The notes: a model not told the origin generated them from the letters alone. A stretch of DNA of 45,130 bases from Candidatus Krumholzibacteriota bacterium (GCA_016926065.1 JAFGPI010000159.1:1-45130); one strand, 5' to 3'; positions 1 to 7,741 are shown, counted from the stretch's first letter. Translations and numbers: made by a program.

Positions 1-2
1 AC

Positions 3-596
3 GGGGAGCTCGATCGCTATGGCAACACCCCCACGCTCACCCCGGACGGCACCTTCGCCCCCTACGACCTGGCCCTTTCCGCCGGCTACGCCAGGGATGT
101 CATTCCCAACCTCGCCGCCGGAGCCGCGGTCAAACTGATCTACGAAAAAATCGATTTCGAATCGGCCACCGGTTACGCCGTCGATCTGGGAGTCACCCAT
201 AAGACTAAAATCGAAGGCTTGACCATCGCCGCCTCCATGCTCAACCTGGGTCCCCAGGCCGGATTCGTGGTGGAGAAGTTCTACCCTCCCCTGCAACTTA
301 GGTTGGGGGCCGTCTATAACTATAACCGCCAATGGATGAAGGGCAATCTGCTTCTGGCCAGTGACGTGGTGGTACCCAACGACAACGAGACCAAGATCCA
401 TTTCGGGATGGAATATAATTATCAACGGTATCTGGCGATCCGCTTCGGCTACAAGAACGCTTATTACGTGCAGGGCGCCACCATGGGAATAGGCGTGTAC
501 TACCGCAATCTGAGGTTCGATTACGGATATATGCCGATCAGTTACGAATTGGGAGACGTTCACCGGTTCTCGCTGAGCGTGTTTCCTTCCCTCTGA
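3..596 (+). CDS. PorV/UPF0164-like outer-membrane barrel, 5' end missing
   Basis: The reading frame is open from the first bases of the window and ends at TGA 594-596, so only the C-terminal 197 residues are present. What is seen is alternating hydrophobic/polar strands with many Tyr, Phe and Gly and short turns (for example LALSAGYARDV and GAAVKLIYEKI), plus a region resembling TIAASMLNLGP of PorV/PorQ/UPF0164 barrels. In that family the C-terminal half is a 14-strand-type outer-membrane barrel; PorV itself is a type IX secretion shuttle, but many relatives have unknown roles. The N-terminal signal peptide and the family GG-DD-NPAG motif lie outside the window. The last 37 bases overlap the end of the convergent lpxH gene. 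Family assignment is likely; specific function is unknown. Confidence 0.7.
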   Translation, partial: GELDRYGNTPTLTPDGTFAPYDLALSAGYARDVIPNLAAGAAVKLIYEKIDFESATGYAVDLGVTHKTKIEGLTIAASMLNLGPQAGFVVEKFYPPLQLRLGAVYNYNRQWMKGNLLLASDVVVPNDNETKIHFGMEYNYQRYLAIRFGYKNAYYVQGATMGIGVYYRNLRFDYGYMPISYELGDVHRFSLSVFPSL

Positions 597-1318
597 TAAC
601 TTTCCAGCGAGAAAACGCCGCCCCGGAGCTTTAAAAAGGAATAGTGGGATTCCCAATCGCCCAGGATCACGAAGGTCTTTTCCCCGAAACGCCTGATCAC
701 CGGAAAATGAACATGCCCCATTATGAAGGTGTCGTTACCTTGGGTGAATAAGGAATTCTCCGCCCGGGAAAGCATGGCCTGCGCGCTGCGGCTGGTTTTT
801 TTCTGGGTTATTCCCTTGCTGGTGCGGGAGAAGGCCCGGGCGAAAATATAGAGCAGGTCCGGGTGAAACAACCTGGCTAGAGCGATAATCGCCCGGCTGC
901 GGATGATATTGGTCAGCATTTTATAACCGTAATCCCGGGGCATGAGTAGGTCGCCGTGAGTGATAACGATCTTTTTCCCCTGCAGGTCATGGATCGATTC
1001 CCGCGGCAGGATGGTGATTCCCAGGGTTTGGTTGAGAAACGATCCGTACCAGTAATCGTGATTCCCGCCGCAGATGAAGATCTTGGTTCCGGATAGGCCC
1101 AGCCGCTGGAGGCCGAAAAGAATTTGGTGATAGTAGCGGGGGATCACGCTGCGGTACTCGAACCAGAAGTCGAAAATATCCCCCACCAGATAGAGTCGAT
1201 CCGCGCCCTCGATCCGGCGCAGGAAATCGAGGAAATATTCTTGTTTTTTGCTTTCTTCCTCTTCGTTACTGTGATATGAAAAGTGAGTGTCGGAGAGGAA
1301 GTAAATTGTACCGTTCAA
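560..1318 (-). CDS. lpxH: UDP-2,3-diacylglucosamine diphosphatase, LpxH type
   Basis: Calcineurin-like metallophosphatase of 252 residues, the usual LpxH length. The metal-binding motifs appear in order: SDTHF (D10, H12), GDIFDFW (D47), GGNHD (N86), THGD (H121) and GHVH (H202, H204). LpxH removes UMP from UDP-2,3-diacylglucosamine at the inner face of the cytoplasmic membrane to give lipid X in lipid A synthesis, so its presence argues for an LPS-type outer membrane. The start is TTG at 1318-1316; a GGATGGAG Shine-Dalgarno-like stretch lies about seven bases before it. It is transcribed away from the next gene and its stop codon lies inside the convergent PorV-like gene. A related peripheral phosphoesterase cannot be fully excluded, but the GDIFDFW and GHVH motifs fit LpxH well. 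Confidence 0.85.
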   Translation of the reverse strand: MNGTIYFLSDTHFSYHSNEEEESKKQEYFLDFLRRIEGADRLYLVGDIFDFWFEYRSVIPRYYHQILFGLQRLGLSGTKIFICGGNHDYWYGSFLNQTLGITILPRESIHDLQGKKIVITHGDLLMPRDYGYKMLTNIIRSRAIIALARLFHPDLLYIFARAFSRTSKGITQKKTSRSAQAMLSRAENSLFTQGNDTFIMGHVHFPVIRRFGEKTFVILGDWESHYSFLKLRGGVFSLESYQREGNTLSENR

Positions 1319-1354
1319 TGAAAGGCTCCATCCTGGCGAAAATTTATGGAACGA

Positions 1355-1383
1355 TTTATGTCAAAGAACGGGGGAAAATTCAA
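1355..1383 (-). promoter_or_regulatory. Candidate sigma-70 promoter for lpxH
   Basis: On the minus strand TTGAAT (1383-1378) and CATAAA (1360-1355) are separated by 17 bases, about 37 bases ahead of the TTG start. The -10 matches four of six consensus bases. Modest support. Confidence 0.4.
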
Positions 1384-1414
1384 GCAAAAAGGAGATTCGG
1401 AGTAAGGTATAAAC

Positions 1415-1420
1415 GGAGGA
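1415..1420 (+). promoter_or_regulatory. Ribosome-binding site choosing the start at 1427
   Basis: GGAGGA directly abuts an ATG at 1421, which leaves no spacer. The second in-frame ATG at 1427 has a normal six-base spacing and is therefore the preferred start. Confidence 0.6.
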
Positions 1421-1426
1421 ATGATA

Positions 1427-1750
1427 ATGGATACTTTATGGGATAAGGTAAAGAAAAACGTGATAGATTGGTACGGTACCGCCTATGATAAAACCGATGA
1501 ACTGGCCAAGATCGGTAAAAAGAAGATAGAGATGGCCGGCTTGAATAGGGCCACCGAGAAGCATCTCTCCGCCTTGGGGGGAAGGATATACGATCTCATC
1601 ACGGCGCAGAACCATAGAGGGAATAAGACGGTCGATGATGAAGAGGTCAAGAAACTGGTATCCGAGATTAGGGATCTGGAAGAGCAATTAAGACTAAAGG
1701 AGTTGGAAATCGATTCGATAAAAGGGGAGAAGGATAAGGAAGAAAGATAA
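1427..1750 (+). CDS. Small coiled-coil protein of unknown function
   Basis: A 107-residue, highly charged and mostly helical protein. Residues from about 70 to the end are a Lys/Glu/Leu-rich stretch with heptad spacing typical of a coiled coil (EEVKKLVSEIRDLEEQLRL). The first part contains WDKVKKNVIDWYG and a Gly-containing middle. No signal peptide or membrane segment is visible, so it is probably cytoplasmic. The overall look (small, helical, amphipathic N-terminus, coiled tail) resembles small phasin-like or stress-type proteins, but I do not recognise a family. It stands alone between the divergent lpxH and the long leader of the sigma-factor gene. Confidence 0.7.
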   Translation: MDTLWDKVKKNVIDWYGTAYDKTDELAKIGKKKIEMAGLNRATEKHLSALGGRIYDLITAQNHRGNKTVDDEEVKKLVSEIRDLEEQLRLKELEIDSIKGEKDKEER

Positions 1751-1996
1751 GATAAATATGAAACAGCGAGAGATCATTAAAACTGATAAAGTTTCTATTT
1801 AAGTTTTTGTTTAAGTGGGAAAGATTTGATAGAAAGGGGGCAAATTTTTCCGGCTGATCGTGCTGCTTTAAGGTAGTTGGAAGTATAATATATAGTAAAT
1901 CAACGAAAAACAGCGTAATTAAAAGAAATGATGCGATAACACGTAATTTTGGCCGTAAATAGTTGTCTATCGGGCATAATAATTCAATATTTTAGC
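1751..1996 (+). other. AT-rich gene-free stretch
   Basis: No coding region, tRNA or repeat is seen. A weak AT hairpin (AAACT 1780-1784 with AGTTT 1790-1794) is followed by a T-rich stretch and could end transcription of the small upstream gene, but the stem is too short to call. The rest is AT-rich sequence leading into the sigma-gene promoter. Confidence 0.5.
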
Positions 1997-2025
1997 TTGA
2001 CATAGTTTAAAAATTGGTGTAAACT
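1997..2025 (+). promoter_or_regulatory. Sigma-70 promoter of the sigma-factor gene
   Basis: TTGACA (1997-2002), a 17-base spacer and TAAACT (2020-2025). The -35 is perfect and the -10 keeps TA---T. The expected start of transcription is near 2032, about 257 bases before the start codon, so it produces a long leader. Confidence 0.7.
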
Positions 2026-2031
2026 TTGCCT

Positions 2032-2288
2032 AGTTAGTACTCGGTGTCAGGAGTGTTTCGTACAGTAGAAGGTTGTCGTTTGCCAACTATATACCTTCGG
2101 TAATTACCCCGCCTGAGAGTATTCATTATTGAAGCGTTGGTTAGGTACAGCTACAAGGAATAGTATATAACCAGCGGCTAAAGGAACAGGGGATAGTGAA
2201 GGTAATAGCGAGGATCCGAAAAAGAATTTTAAGCAAAAGCCTTCACATATCGACTTAATTTGTATAAATTAAGTATGGGGGAAAGAAA
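2032..2288 (+). promoter_or_regulatory. Long structured 5' leader (or small RNA) before the sigma gene
   Basis: About 257 bases between the predicted transcription start and the ATG carry consecutive inverted repeats. These are 2032-2060 (AGTACTC with GAGTGTT), GTTG/CAAC plus a small TACC-TTC-GGTA loop near 2072-2102, a nine-pair stem (2135-2143 with 2168-2176), and an eleven-pair stem with one bulge (2192-2202 with 2240-2251). The last is a perfect nine-pair AT hairpin (2253-2261 with 2266-2274) ending two bases before the GGGGG Shine-Dalgarno at 2277-2281. No T-run follows the last hairpin, so it is not a terminator. It does not match the tmRNA, RNase P or SRP RNA landmarks I know. It could be a cis-regulatory leader or contain a separate small RNA such as a divergent 6S RNA. 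Confidence 0.55.
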
Positions 2289-3152
2289 ATGTATCCGGAG
2301 AAGAAAGAGAACGATTACCTGGGAGAGAAGAGCTTGGATCTCTATCTAAAGGAGATCAATAATACCGCCCTGCTTTCCCGGGAGGAGGAAAGGAAACTGG
2401 CCGGCAAGATAAGGAAAGGCGATGAAAAAGCCCTGCATAGCCTGGTTCAGGCAAACCTCAGGTTCGTGGTATCCATAGCCAAGCAATATGTCAACCAGGG
2501 CCTTTCCCTGGCGGATTTAATAAATGAAGGGAACATGGGATTGATAAAAGCCGCGCAGAGGTTCGACGAGAAGCGCGGATTCAAGTTCATTTCCTACGCG
2601 GTGTGGTGGATCAGGCAGGCCATGCTTCAGGCCCTGGCCGAGCAGTCCAGAATAGTCAGATTGCCGCTGAACCGGGCCGGTACCCTGTACCGGATCGGAA
2701 AGGTATCGCGACAGCTGGATCAGGAGCTGGGACGCACCCCGGAGGTAGAGGAGATAGCCGAGAAGCTGAATCTCTCCCACGAAGAAGTCAGGGACACGAT
2801 GAAGATAGCCAACAGCCATCTGTCGCTGGATGCGTCCTTCAATAACGATCAGGAAGAAAATTCGCTAGTGGATTATCTGGCCGACGATACCCAGGCCGCT
2901 CCAGACGAGATGACCTATGTTAATGCCCTTAGCGATGATATGCAAAGGGCGCTCAGCACCCTTACAGATCGCGAAAGGATGATTCTATCGCTCTATTTCG
3001 GGTTGGAAGGTGAGGAGCCTCTCACTCTGGAGGAAATAGGCGGGAAAATGCACCTTACGCGGGAAAGAATCCGCCAGATCAAAGAAAAGGCGATCAGCAG
3101 GCTGCGTCACAGCACCCGCAGCAAATATCTTAAGGGATACGTGAAAGACTAA
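2289..3152 (+). CDS. rpoD: Primary RNA polymerase sigma factor (RpoD/SigA), short form
   Basis: At 287 residues this matches the compact RpoD seen in FCB bacteria, with no region 1.1. Region 1.2 is SLDLYLKEINNTALLSREEE (about 15-34). Regions 2.1-2.4 include NLRFVVSIAKQY, LADLINEGNMGLIKAAQRFD and FISYAVWWIRQAM (about 56-112), followed by the strongly conserved QSRIVRLP. Regions 3 and 4 follow; the region 4.2 helix-turn-helix is LTLEEIGGKMHLTRERIRQI (about 245-264). It directs core polymerase to housekeeping promoters; the TTGACA-type promoters in this window are the sites it should read. The Shine-Dalgarno is GGGGG at 2277-2281. A terminator follows, so it appears monocistronic. A group 2 sigma factor is the main alternative. 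Confidence 0.92.
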   Translation: MYPEKKENDYLGEKSLDLYLKEINNTALLSREEERKLAGKIRKGDEKALHSLVQANLRFVVSIAKQYVNQGLSLADLINEGNMGLIKAAQRFDEKRGFKFISYAVWWIRQAMLQALAEQSRIVRLPLNRAGTLYRIGKVSRQLDQELGRTPEVEEIAEKLNLSHEEVRDTMKIANSHLSLDASFNNDQEENSLVDYLADDTQAAPDEMTYVNALSDDMQRALSTLTDRERMILSLYFGLEGEEPLTLEEIGGKMHLTRERIRQIKEKAISRLRHSTRSKYLKGYVKD

Positions 3153-3182
3153 ATCTATAAACAACTTAGAGACTCATTTCTA

Positions 3183-3211
3183 AGGGTGGAGTGGAATCCT
3201 CCGCCCTTTTT
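3183..3211 (+). terminator. Rho-independent terminator after the sigma gene
   Basis: A nine-pair stem (3183-3191 with 3199-3207, one T-G pair), a seven-base loop and a run of five T at 3207-3211, 31 bases after the stop codon. Confidence 0.8.
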
Positions 3212-3266
3212 GTCACCTACCAGTAAATGGAACATACCTTGCACCGTTGATCGGCGGAAATATTGC

Positions 3267-3295
3267 TTGACAGTTCGGGTGGACAAAAGTAGGGT
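3267..3295 (+). promoter_or_regulatory. Sigma-70 promoter of the M23 peptidase gene
   Basis: TTGACA (3267-3272), a 17-base spacer and TAGGGT (3290-3295), about 50 bases before the start codon. Confidence 0.6.
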
Positions 3296-3346
3296 AATTT
3301 TCCGAAAAAGAGATAGTACGGGAGTCGATGACCGGCTGGGAAAAAA

Positions 3347-4264
3347 ATGGACAGATATTTCACATTCTTATATGTCCGCCGCGGGAACGCGGGAGTCAAA
3401 TCGATCAGGATACATAGAATCCTGACCCTGGGAGTATTGACCGTAATAATCTCCCTGCTGGTGGTCTCGATATCGATGGTGGCGCACTATTGGAAAATAG
3501 AAGTGGATTCGCGGGCTTTGACAGAGTTGGAGCGTGAAAATGAAAATCTGACCGACCGCATCAAAGCATTCCAGGTGGAGATCGATGATCTGAGGCAAAA
3601 AATGAGCGTTAACTTCGAGCTGCAGAACCGCGCCCGGCTGATGGCCAATCTGGATCCGATCTCCGAGGATGTTTGGCAGGTGGGAGTGGGCGGACCGGAA
3701 CCGGTCCTGATGGAGAGGGAGTTGAGCGCCACCGATCTGCTATTCTCGGATTTCGAGGGGGATCTGGACCGTATCGTCCGCCAGTCCGCCCTGCAGAAGA
3801 AGAGTTACGCCGAGATAATAGATATCCTGGAAAGGGAAAACGACATCCGGAATTCCACGCCCTCCATAAGGCCTCTCAAGGGAGGATTTATCTCCAGCCG
3901 TTTTGGTAGAAGAATGGACCCCTTCACCGGCAGGATCGCCCGCCATAATGGAGTGGACTACTTTGCCCGTATCGGTACCCCGGTCATGAGCACGGCCGAC
4001 GGGATGGTGACCCTGGCCAAGAAAAACGGCAACATGGGTATGACGATCGAGATTAACCACGGCAACGGCTTCAAAACCAAGTACGGACACCTCTTGAAGA
4101 TCTTGGTCAAACGGGGTCAACGCATCAAACGGGGAGAGATAATCGGTTTGGTCGGGAACTCCGGCAGATCCACCGGTCCGCATCTGCACTATGAGGTGGT
4201 TTTTAGAAAAACACCCCGCAATCCGTTGAATTATATCATTCCCGAGGGCGTCTATTACGACTGA
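3347..4264 (+). CDS. Membrane-anchored M23 (LytM-type) peptidase
   Basis: A 305-residue protein with one transmembrane segment near residues 25-47, a coiled coil (about 57-90), a linker and a C-terminal M23 domain. The zinc and catalytic residues are all present: H200 and D204 in HNGVD, H248 in KYGHL, and HLH (H279, H281) after GNSGRSTGP. It is therefore predicted to be an active peptidoglycan DD-endopeptidase rather than an EnvC/NlpD-type activator, which usually lacks some ligands. The active site should face the periplasm. It has its own promoter and precedes an amidase gene that also has its own promoter; together they suggest a cell-wall remodelling pair. Only a weak GGG precedes the ATG. 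Substrate bond is inferred from the family. Confidence 0.88.
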   Translation: MDRYFTFLYVRRGNAGVKSIRIHRILTLGVLTVIISLLVVSISMVAHYWKIEVDSRALTELERENENLTDRIKAFQVEIDDLRQKMSVNFELQNRARLMANLDPISEDVWQVGVGGPEPVLMERELSATDLLFSDFEGDLDRIVRQSALQKKSYAEIIDILERENDIRNSTPSIRPLKGGFISSRFGRRMDPFTGRIARHNGVDYFARIGTPVMSTADGMVTLAKKNGNMGMTIEINHGNGFKTKYGHLLKILVKRGQRIKRGEIIGLVGNSGRSTGPHLHYEVVFRKTPRNPLNYIIPEGVYYD

Positions 4265-4304
4265 CCGGGGAACGGTATTCTGGCTTTTAATTATCCGATT
4301 TTTC

Positions 4305-4333
4305 TTGTCAACCATGGCTGGAGCAAATAGACT
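4305..4333 (+). promoter_or_regulatory. Sigma-70 promoter of the amidase operon
   Basis: TTGTCA (4305-4310), a 17-base spacer and TAGACT (4328-4333), about 53 bases before the amidase start. One mismatch in the -35 and TA---T in the -10. Confidence 0.55.
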
Positions 4334-4386
4334 ATCCGGTTAGTGGATGGATATCCGTAAGTTTAATTTCTGCAGGGTGGCGGGAT

Positions 4387-5739
4387 ATGCCGGGGTCGCT
4401 CATTAATAAGAGAAACGGAATAATATTTCTTTTCTGCTGGGTAAGTATTTTATCCCCTTACCTCCAGGCGGCGGAATCAGCTCCGGCCGAGAGGCGGGTA
4501 AAAAGAATCCGTTACTGGACGGCTCCCCAGCATACCCGGGTGGTCCTGGATCTTAGCCGGCAAGTGCCGTATGAAGTCAAGGTGCTGACCAAGCCCCACC
4601 GGATAGTGATCAATATCCCTTCCGGCCGGTTTTATTCAGACATAAAGAATCTGGAGGTAAATGACGGGGTGCTCACCCGAATCCGGGTGAACCGGTTGCG
4701 CACCCGGGCCCAGGTGGTGTTGGATCTTCCCCGGGATACGGAATTCAACCACTTTACCCTGGAACCCAAACTCAATCATCCCCACCGAATAGTGATCGAT
4801 CTGCAAAAAGTCATTTCCAGCCGGGAGAGAAAAGAGATCAAAGACCGTACCGAAAAGATAGCCCGTAGCGGCGACCATATAATCATAATCGATCCCGGAC
4901 ACGGGGGCAGTAAACCGGGGGCCTGTTCCAAGGCCTACGGGCTGATGGAGAAAGATATCGTTCTCACCCTTTCCCGGATGATAGCCGCGGAGATTGACAA
5001 ACACGAGGGTTTCCGGGCCATTCTCACCCGGGATGGAGATTACGACGTGGGTCTGTACAGGAGGGTGCAGATAGCCAGGAGTCATGGGGGAGACTGCTTT
5101 GTAAGCGTTCATTTGGATGGGCACAGATCCTCTCACTCCCGAGGTTCGGGGATCTTCTTTCTCTCCCTGAAAGGGGCCACCGACAAGGACGCGGCGGCCG
5201 TGGCCGAGCGGGAGAACATGCTGCTGGAGATGCATGATGAGCATGAGAAGATAGAGGATGACGTGCAATCGATCCTTTTCGATTTCGCCCAGAATGATGC
5301 CATGCACCAGAGCTCCCTGCTGGCCGAATATATGGGGGAGGAACTGCGCTCCTTCGAGGCCATTCCCTTCCGCGGGATCAAGCAGGGCGGTTTCATGGTG
5401 TTGAAAGGAATCAGCATGCCCTCCGTTTTGGTCGAAGCGGCCTTTATTTCAAACCGGAGAGATGTCGCCCTGATCAGAAAGAAGGCGGTCCTTCAAGGTA
5501 TGGCCCAATCGATCTCCCGCGGGATAATACGGTATTTTACCGATCACCCGGTAGCGGGTAAAAACAGACCGGCCCGCGTCTTAACCATCCACGTGGTGGC
5601 CCAGGGGGAGACCTTGTGGGGGATCGCCAAGAGATACAGTATCTCCGTCGAGCAAATCCGGGACCTGAATGGATTGGGACAGAGTTCCAAGATCCGGCAG
5701 GGTCAGAAACTTCGCGTTATCAGCCAGCGTAAGTTATAG
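4387..5739 (+). CDS. N-acetylmuramoyl-L-alanine amidase with AMIN and LysM domains
   Basis: A 450-residue exported protein. A signal peptide covers about residues 8-29. AMIN-type beta repeats (about 38-140) follow; such domains target amidases to the septum or peptidoglycan. The Amidase_3 catalytic domain (about 164-385) has zinc ligands H172 (DPGHGG), E188 (LMEKD) and H242 (SVHLDGH), with the catalytic E350 in VLVEAAF. A C-terminal LysM (about 402-446) binds glycan. It cleaves the amide bond between MurNAc and the peptide stem during daughter-cell separation, as AmiC does. A long insert at about 262-325 with helical acidic sequence probably forms the autoinhibitory region known from AmiB/AmiC. 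AMIN at the front and LysM at the back in one protein is a known but less common arrangement. Confidence 0.93.
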   Translation: MPGSLINKRNGIIFLFCWVSILSPYLQAAESAPAERRVKRIRYWTAPQHTRVVLDLSRQVPYEVKVLTKPHRIVINIPSGRFYSDIKNLEVNDGVLTRIRVNRLRTRAQVVLDLPRDTEFNHFTLEPKLNHPHRIVIDLQKVISSRERKEIKDRTEKIARSGDHIIIIDPGHGGSKPGACSKAYGLMEKDIVLTLSRMIAAEIDKHEGFRAILTRDGDYDVGLYRRVQIARSHGGDCFVSVHLDGHRSSHSRGSGIFFLSLKGATDKDAAAVAERENMLLEMHDEHEKIEDDVQSILFDFAQNDAMHQSSLLAEYMGEELRSFEAIPFRGIKQGGFMVLKGISMPSVLVEAAFISNRRDVALIRKKAVLQGMAQSISRGIIRYFTDHPVAGKNRPARVLTIHVVAQGETLWGIAKRYSISVEQIRDLNGLGQSSKIRQGQKLRVISQRKL

Positions 5740-5743
5740 AAAC

Positions 5744-5750
5744 AGGAAGG
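5744..5750 (+). promoter_or_regulatory. Ribosome-binding site choosing the TTG start at 5759
   Basis: AGGAAGG lies eight bases before TTG 5759, whereas longer forms would begin inside the amidase gene without such a signal. Confidence 0.6.
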
Positions 5751-5758
5751 GTTTCCAG

Positions 5759-6754
5759 TTGATTATCGATAAAATACTTAAAGCCATATCCAAGAACCTC
5801 GGGGCCAAGATTGTCTCCCTTATCTTCGCCATATTTCTGTGGCTGCACGTTACCGCTCAACAGGGGGAAAGCCAGGCTTTCCGGGTTCCCCTGGTCCTGG
5901 TCGGGATCCCGGACAGCCTGACCATTATCCACGAGGTGCCGGAGTTTATAGAAGTCACCATCAGAGGATCGAGAAGTGCCCTGATGAAGCTCAGGCTGCT
6001 GGGAAGGATGAAAGCCACCGTCGATCTCTCCCTGGTGAAAAAGGGTAGGCACAACATCACGTTGTCGGCCTCCATGCTCAATCTATCCGAGGATTTTGAT
6101 TCCCGGGATGTATTGGTGGATAATCCCAAAACCCTGGTTTTGAATTTTGAGTCGATAATAACCAAATCGGTTCCGGTGAAGATCGCCTACAAGGGTGATA
6201 TTCCGGGGGATATAATCATAACTTCCCAGCCGGTCATCATCCCCTCCCGGGTAAAGATCAAGGGCGCCTCCAGTATCGTCAATGGAATCAGTGTTCTCTC
6301 CACGGAAGAGATGGAGATACGCAACCGTAAAGGGAAGATTAAAGAGGAAAAAAAGCTCTTTTTGGGCGAATGGAATGTAACCGTCATCCCCGATAAAGTA
6401 TTGATCGAAATGGAGGTGCACAAAAAAGCGTTTCGTACCCTGGCCAACATTCCTCCCACCCTACTGCGGGACGATGGCACTCTGCAGGTGGAATACTCTC
6501 CCCGGGTCGTGTCCCTGACCATAGAAGGCCCGGAAGACATAGTGAAAAATATCGAGGCGGATGATGTATCCGTTATCCTGAATATCACCGCCCGCACACC
6601 GGGAAGCTACCGGCTGGAACCGGAGGTGATCGTTCCCCAAGGAGTCGAATACCTGCTGGATGTGGAAGTGTTCGAAATTACCATCCTCGGTCCTCCCGCC
6701 GGAAAGGGATCGGAGAAGGACGGCAATACCGCGAAGAAACAGGGCGGCCCATGA
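5759..6754 (+). CDS. YbbR/CdaR-domain membrane protein
   Basis: A 331-residue protein from TTG 5759. It has a single N-terminal transmembrane segment (about 15-33, GAKIVSLIFAIFLWLHV) followed by an extracytoplasmic part made of YbbR-type beta repeats. The phrases FRVPLVLVGIP, SRVKIKGASSIVNGI and PRVVSLTIEGPEDIVKNI recur at about 95-residue spacing. YbbR proteins such as CdaR regulate the diadenylate cyclase CdaA in c-di-AMP synthesis. In Firmicutes cdaA lies directly upstream; here that place is taken by the amidase gene, 19 bases away. Other YbbR proteins occur without a cyclase neighbour, so the c-di-AMP link is inference, helped by a PgpH-type hydrolase later in the window. Translation is coupled to the next gene by an ATGA overlap. 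Confidence 0.8.
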   Translation: MIIDKILKAISKNLGAKIVSLIFAIFLWLHVTAQQGESQAFRVPLVLVGIPDSLTIIHEVPEFIEVTIRGSRSALMKLRLLGRMKATVDLSLVKKGRHNITLSASMLNLSEDFDSRDVLVDNPKTLVLNFESIITKSVPVKIAYKGDIPGDIIITSQPVIIPSRVKIKGASSIVNGISVLSTEEMEIRNRKGKIKEEKKLFLGEWNVTVIPDKVLIEMEVHKKAFRTLANIPPTLLRDDGTLQVEYSPRVVSLTIEGPEDIVKNIEADDVSVILNITARTPGSYRLEPEVIVPQGVEYLLDVEVFEITILGPPAGKGSEKDGNTAKKQGGP

Positions 6755-7662
6755 ACAAGAAATTGCCCCGGATAGACTGCGATATTTCATCGGCCTATCT
6801 GGGCCGTTGGGCCACCGGATTGGTCGCTGCGGCGGTTATCGTTCTGGCCTTGGGTGCCTATTTCCTGGAGCCGGATTACATGGGGCATGTACCGGTGCGG
6901 ATCGGTGTATGTGCCTTTGATTCAACCGTTTCCACTGTGGCACTGGAAGCCCTGGCCGATCTGGTGCGGGAGAAGGGTGGAGGCGATATTACCTGGGTAT
7001 ACTTTCCCGCCGGCCAGGCTCCCCGGGATTGTGATTTCTATTTAATGACCTCCCTTCAGGTCTATTCTCACCTGCCGGAGGGGCGATTATCCTGTTCGCT
7101 TGTGGCCCACTCCAGCCCCGGCCATCCTTATTCTCCGGGAGTGGTAATTATTAAACCGGAAACCGATCGCTCTCTCCTGAACTCGGGCAAGATAATTTTC
7201 ACTCACCCCGGTTCCGCCGCGGGATACCTTTCCCCCTTACTGGCCCTGCAAAGATCCGGCTACGCCATTGATCCCGGGGGGGAAAGGATAGAATTCACCG
7301 GTTCCAGAAACGGGGAGGAGAAGGTTGTTTTCGGAGTTCTTTTCGATGCTTACCGGGCGGGGGGACTGGGACTGAATAAATACCGGAATATACTGGATAG
7401 AGGACAGATCAAAAAAGGACAACTGGAAATCCTATGCGTGGGAGACGTATATCCCGAGATACTGATCGCGGCCGATAATTCCTTGGAGTCATGGAAACTG
7501 AAGGGATTTACCGACCGGTTGCCCTCGATAACGGAAAACCTGCCCCTGGCCCTGCGAACCGGCTTGGAGGAATTGGGGATTACCGGTTTCTCCGCTATTA
7601 CCGATAAGGAACTGGAATTTTTCCGGGAACTGCCTCCCTGGATTACCGATCGATTAAATTAA
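6751..7662 (+). CDS. Membrane-anchored PhnD-like substrate-binding-fold protein
   Basis: 303 residues, with a transmembrane anchor at about 20-40 and no lipobox. The rest resembles the PhnD/TauA periplasmic-binding fold. The clearest match is KIIFTHPGSAAGYLSPLLAL (about 147-166), the conserved region where PhnD-type proteins have a Ser-x-GY loop, followed by GYAIDPGGERIEF and VVFGVLFDAY. Free PhnD proteins bind phosphonate for an ABC importer, but no permease or ATPase gene is near. Similar domains anchored in membranes serve as sensors. It shares four bases (ATGA) with the YbbR gene, so the two are made together and may form one envelope complex. The ligand is unknown and function is not assigned. 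Confidence 0.6.
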   Translation: MNKKLPRIDCDISSAYLGRWATGLVAAAVIVLALGAYFLEPDYMGHVPVRIGVCAFDSTVSTVALEALADLVREKGGGDITWVYFPAGQAPRDCDFYLMTSLQVYSHLPEGRLSCSLVAHSSPGHPYSPGVVIIKPETDRSLLNSGKIIFTHPGSAAGYLSPLLALQRSGYAIDPGGERIEFTGSRNGEEKVVFGVLFDAYRAGGLGLNKYRNILDRGQIKKGQLEILCVGDVYPEILIAADNSLESWKLKGFTDRLPSITENLPLALRTGLEELGITGFSAITDKELEFFRELPPWITDRLN

Positions 7663-7670
7663 CGACGCGC

Positions 7671-7700
7671 TTGAACCGGGACCGGGAATATCGCTATATT
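7671..7700 (+). promoter_or_regulatory. Sigma-70 promoter for vanZ-hisS-aspS
   Basis: TTGAAC (7671-7676), an 18-base spacer and TATATT (7695-7700). It also argues against a TTG start at 7699, which would lie in the -10 element. Confidence 0.6.
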
Positions 7701-7741
7701 GTCTGCGTGGATATTCCCGGACTGGATCCGGAAACGAATAA

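Noticed and set aside
2032-2288. tmRNA, RNase P RNA, SRP RNA or 6S RNA as a firm call
   Set aside because: The landmark sequences of the first three are absent. A long folded RNA could be a 6S RNA, but no central-bubble pattern could be established by eye.
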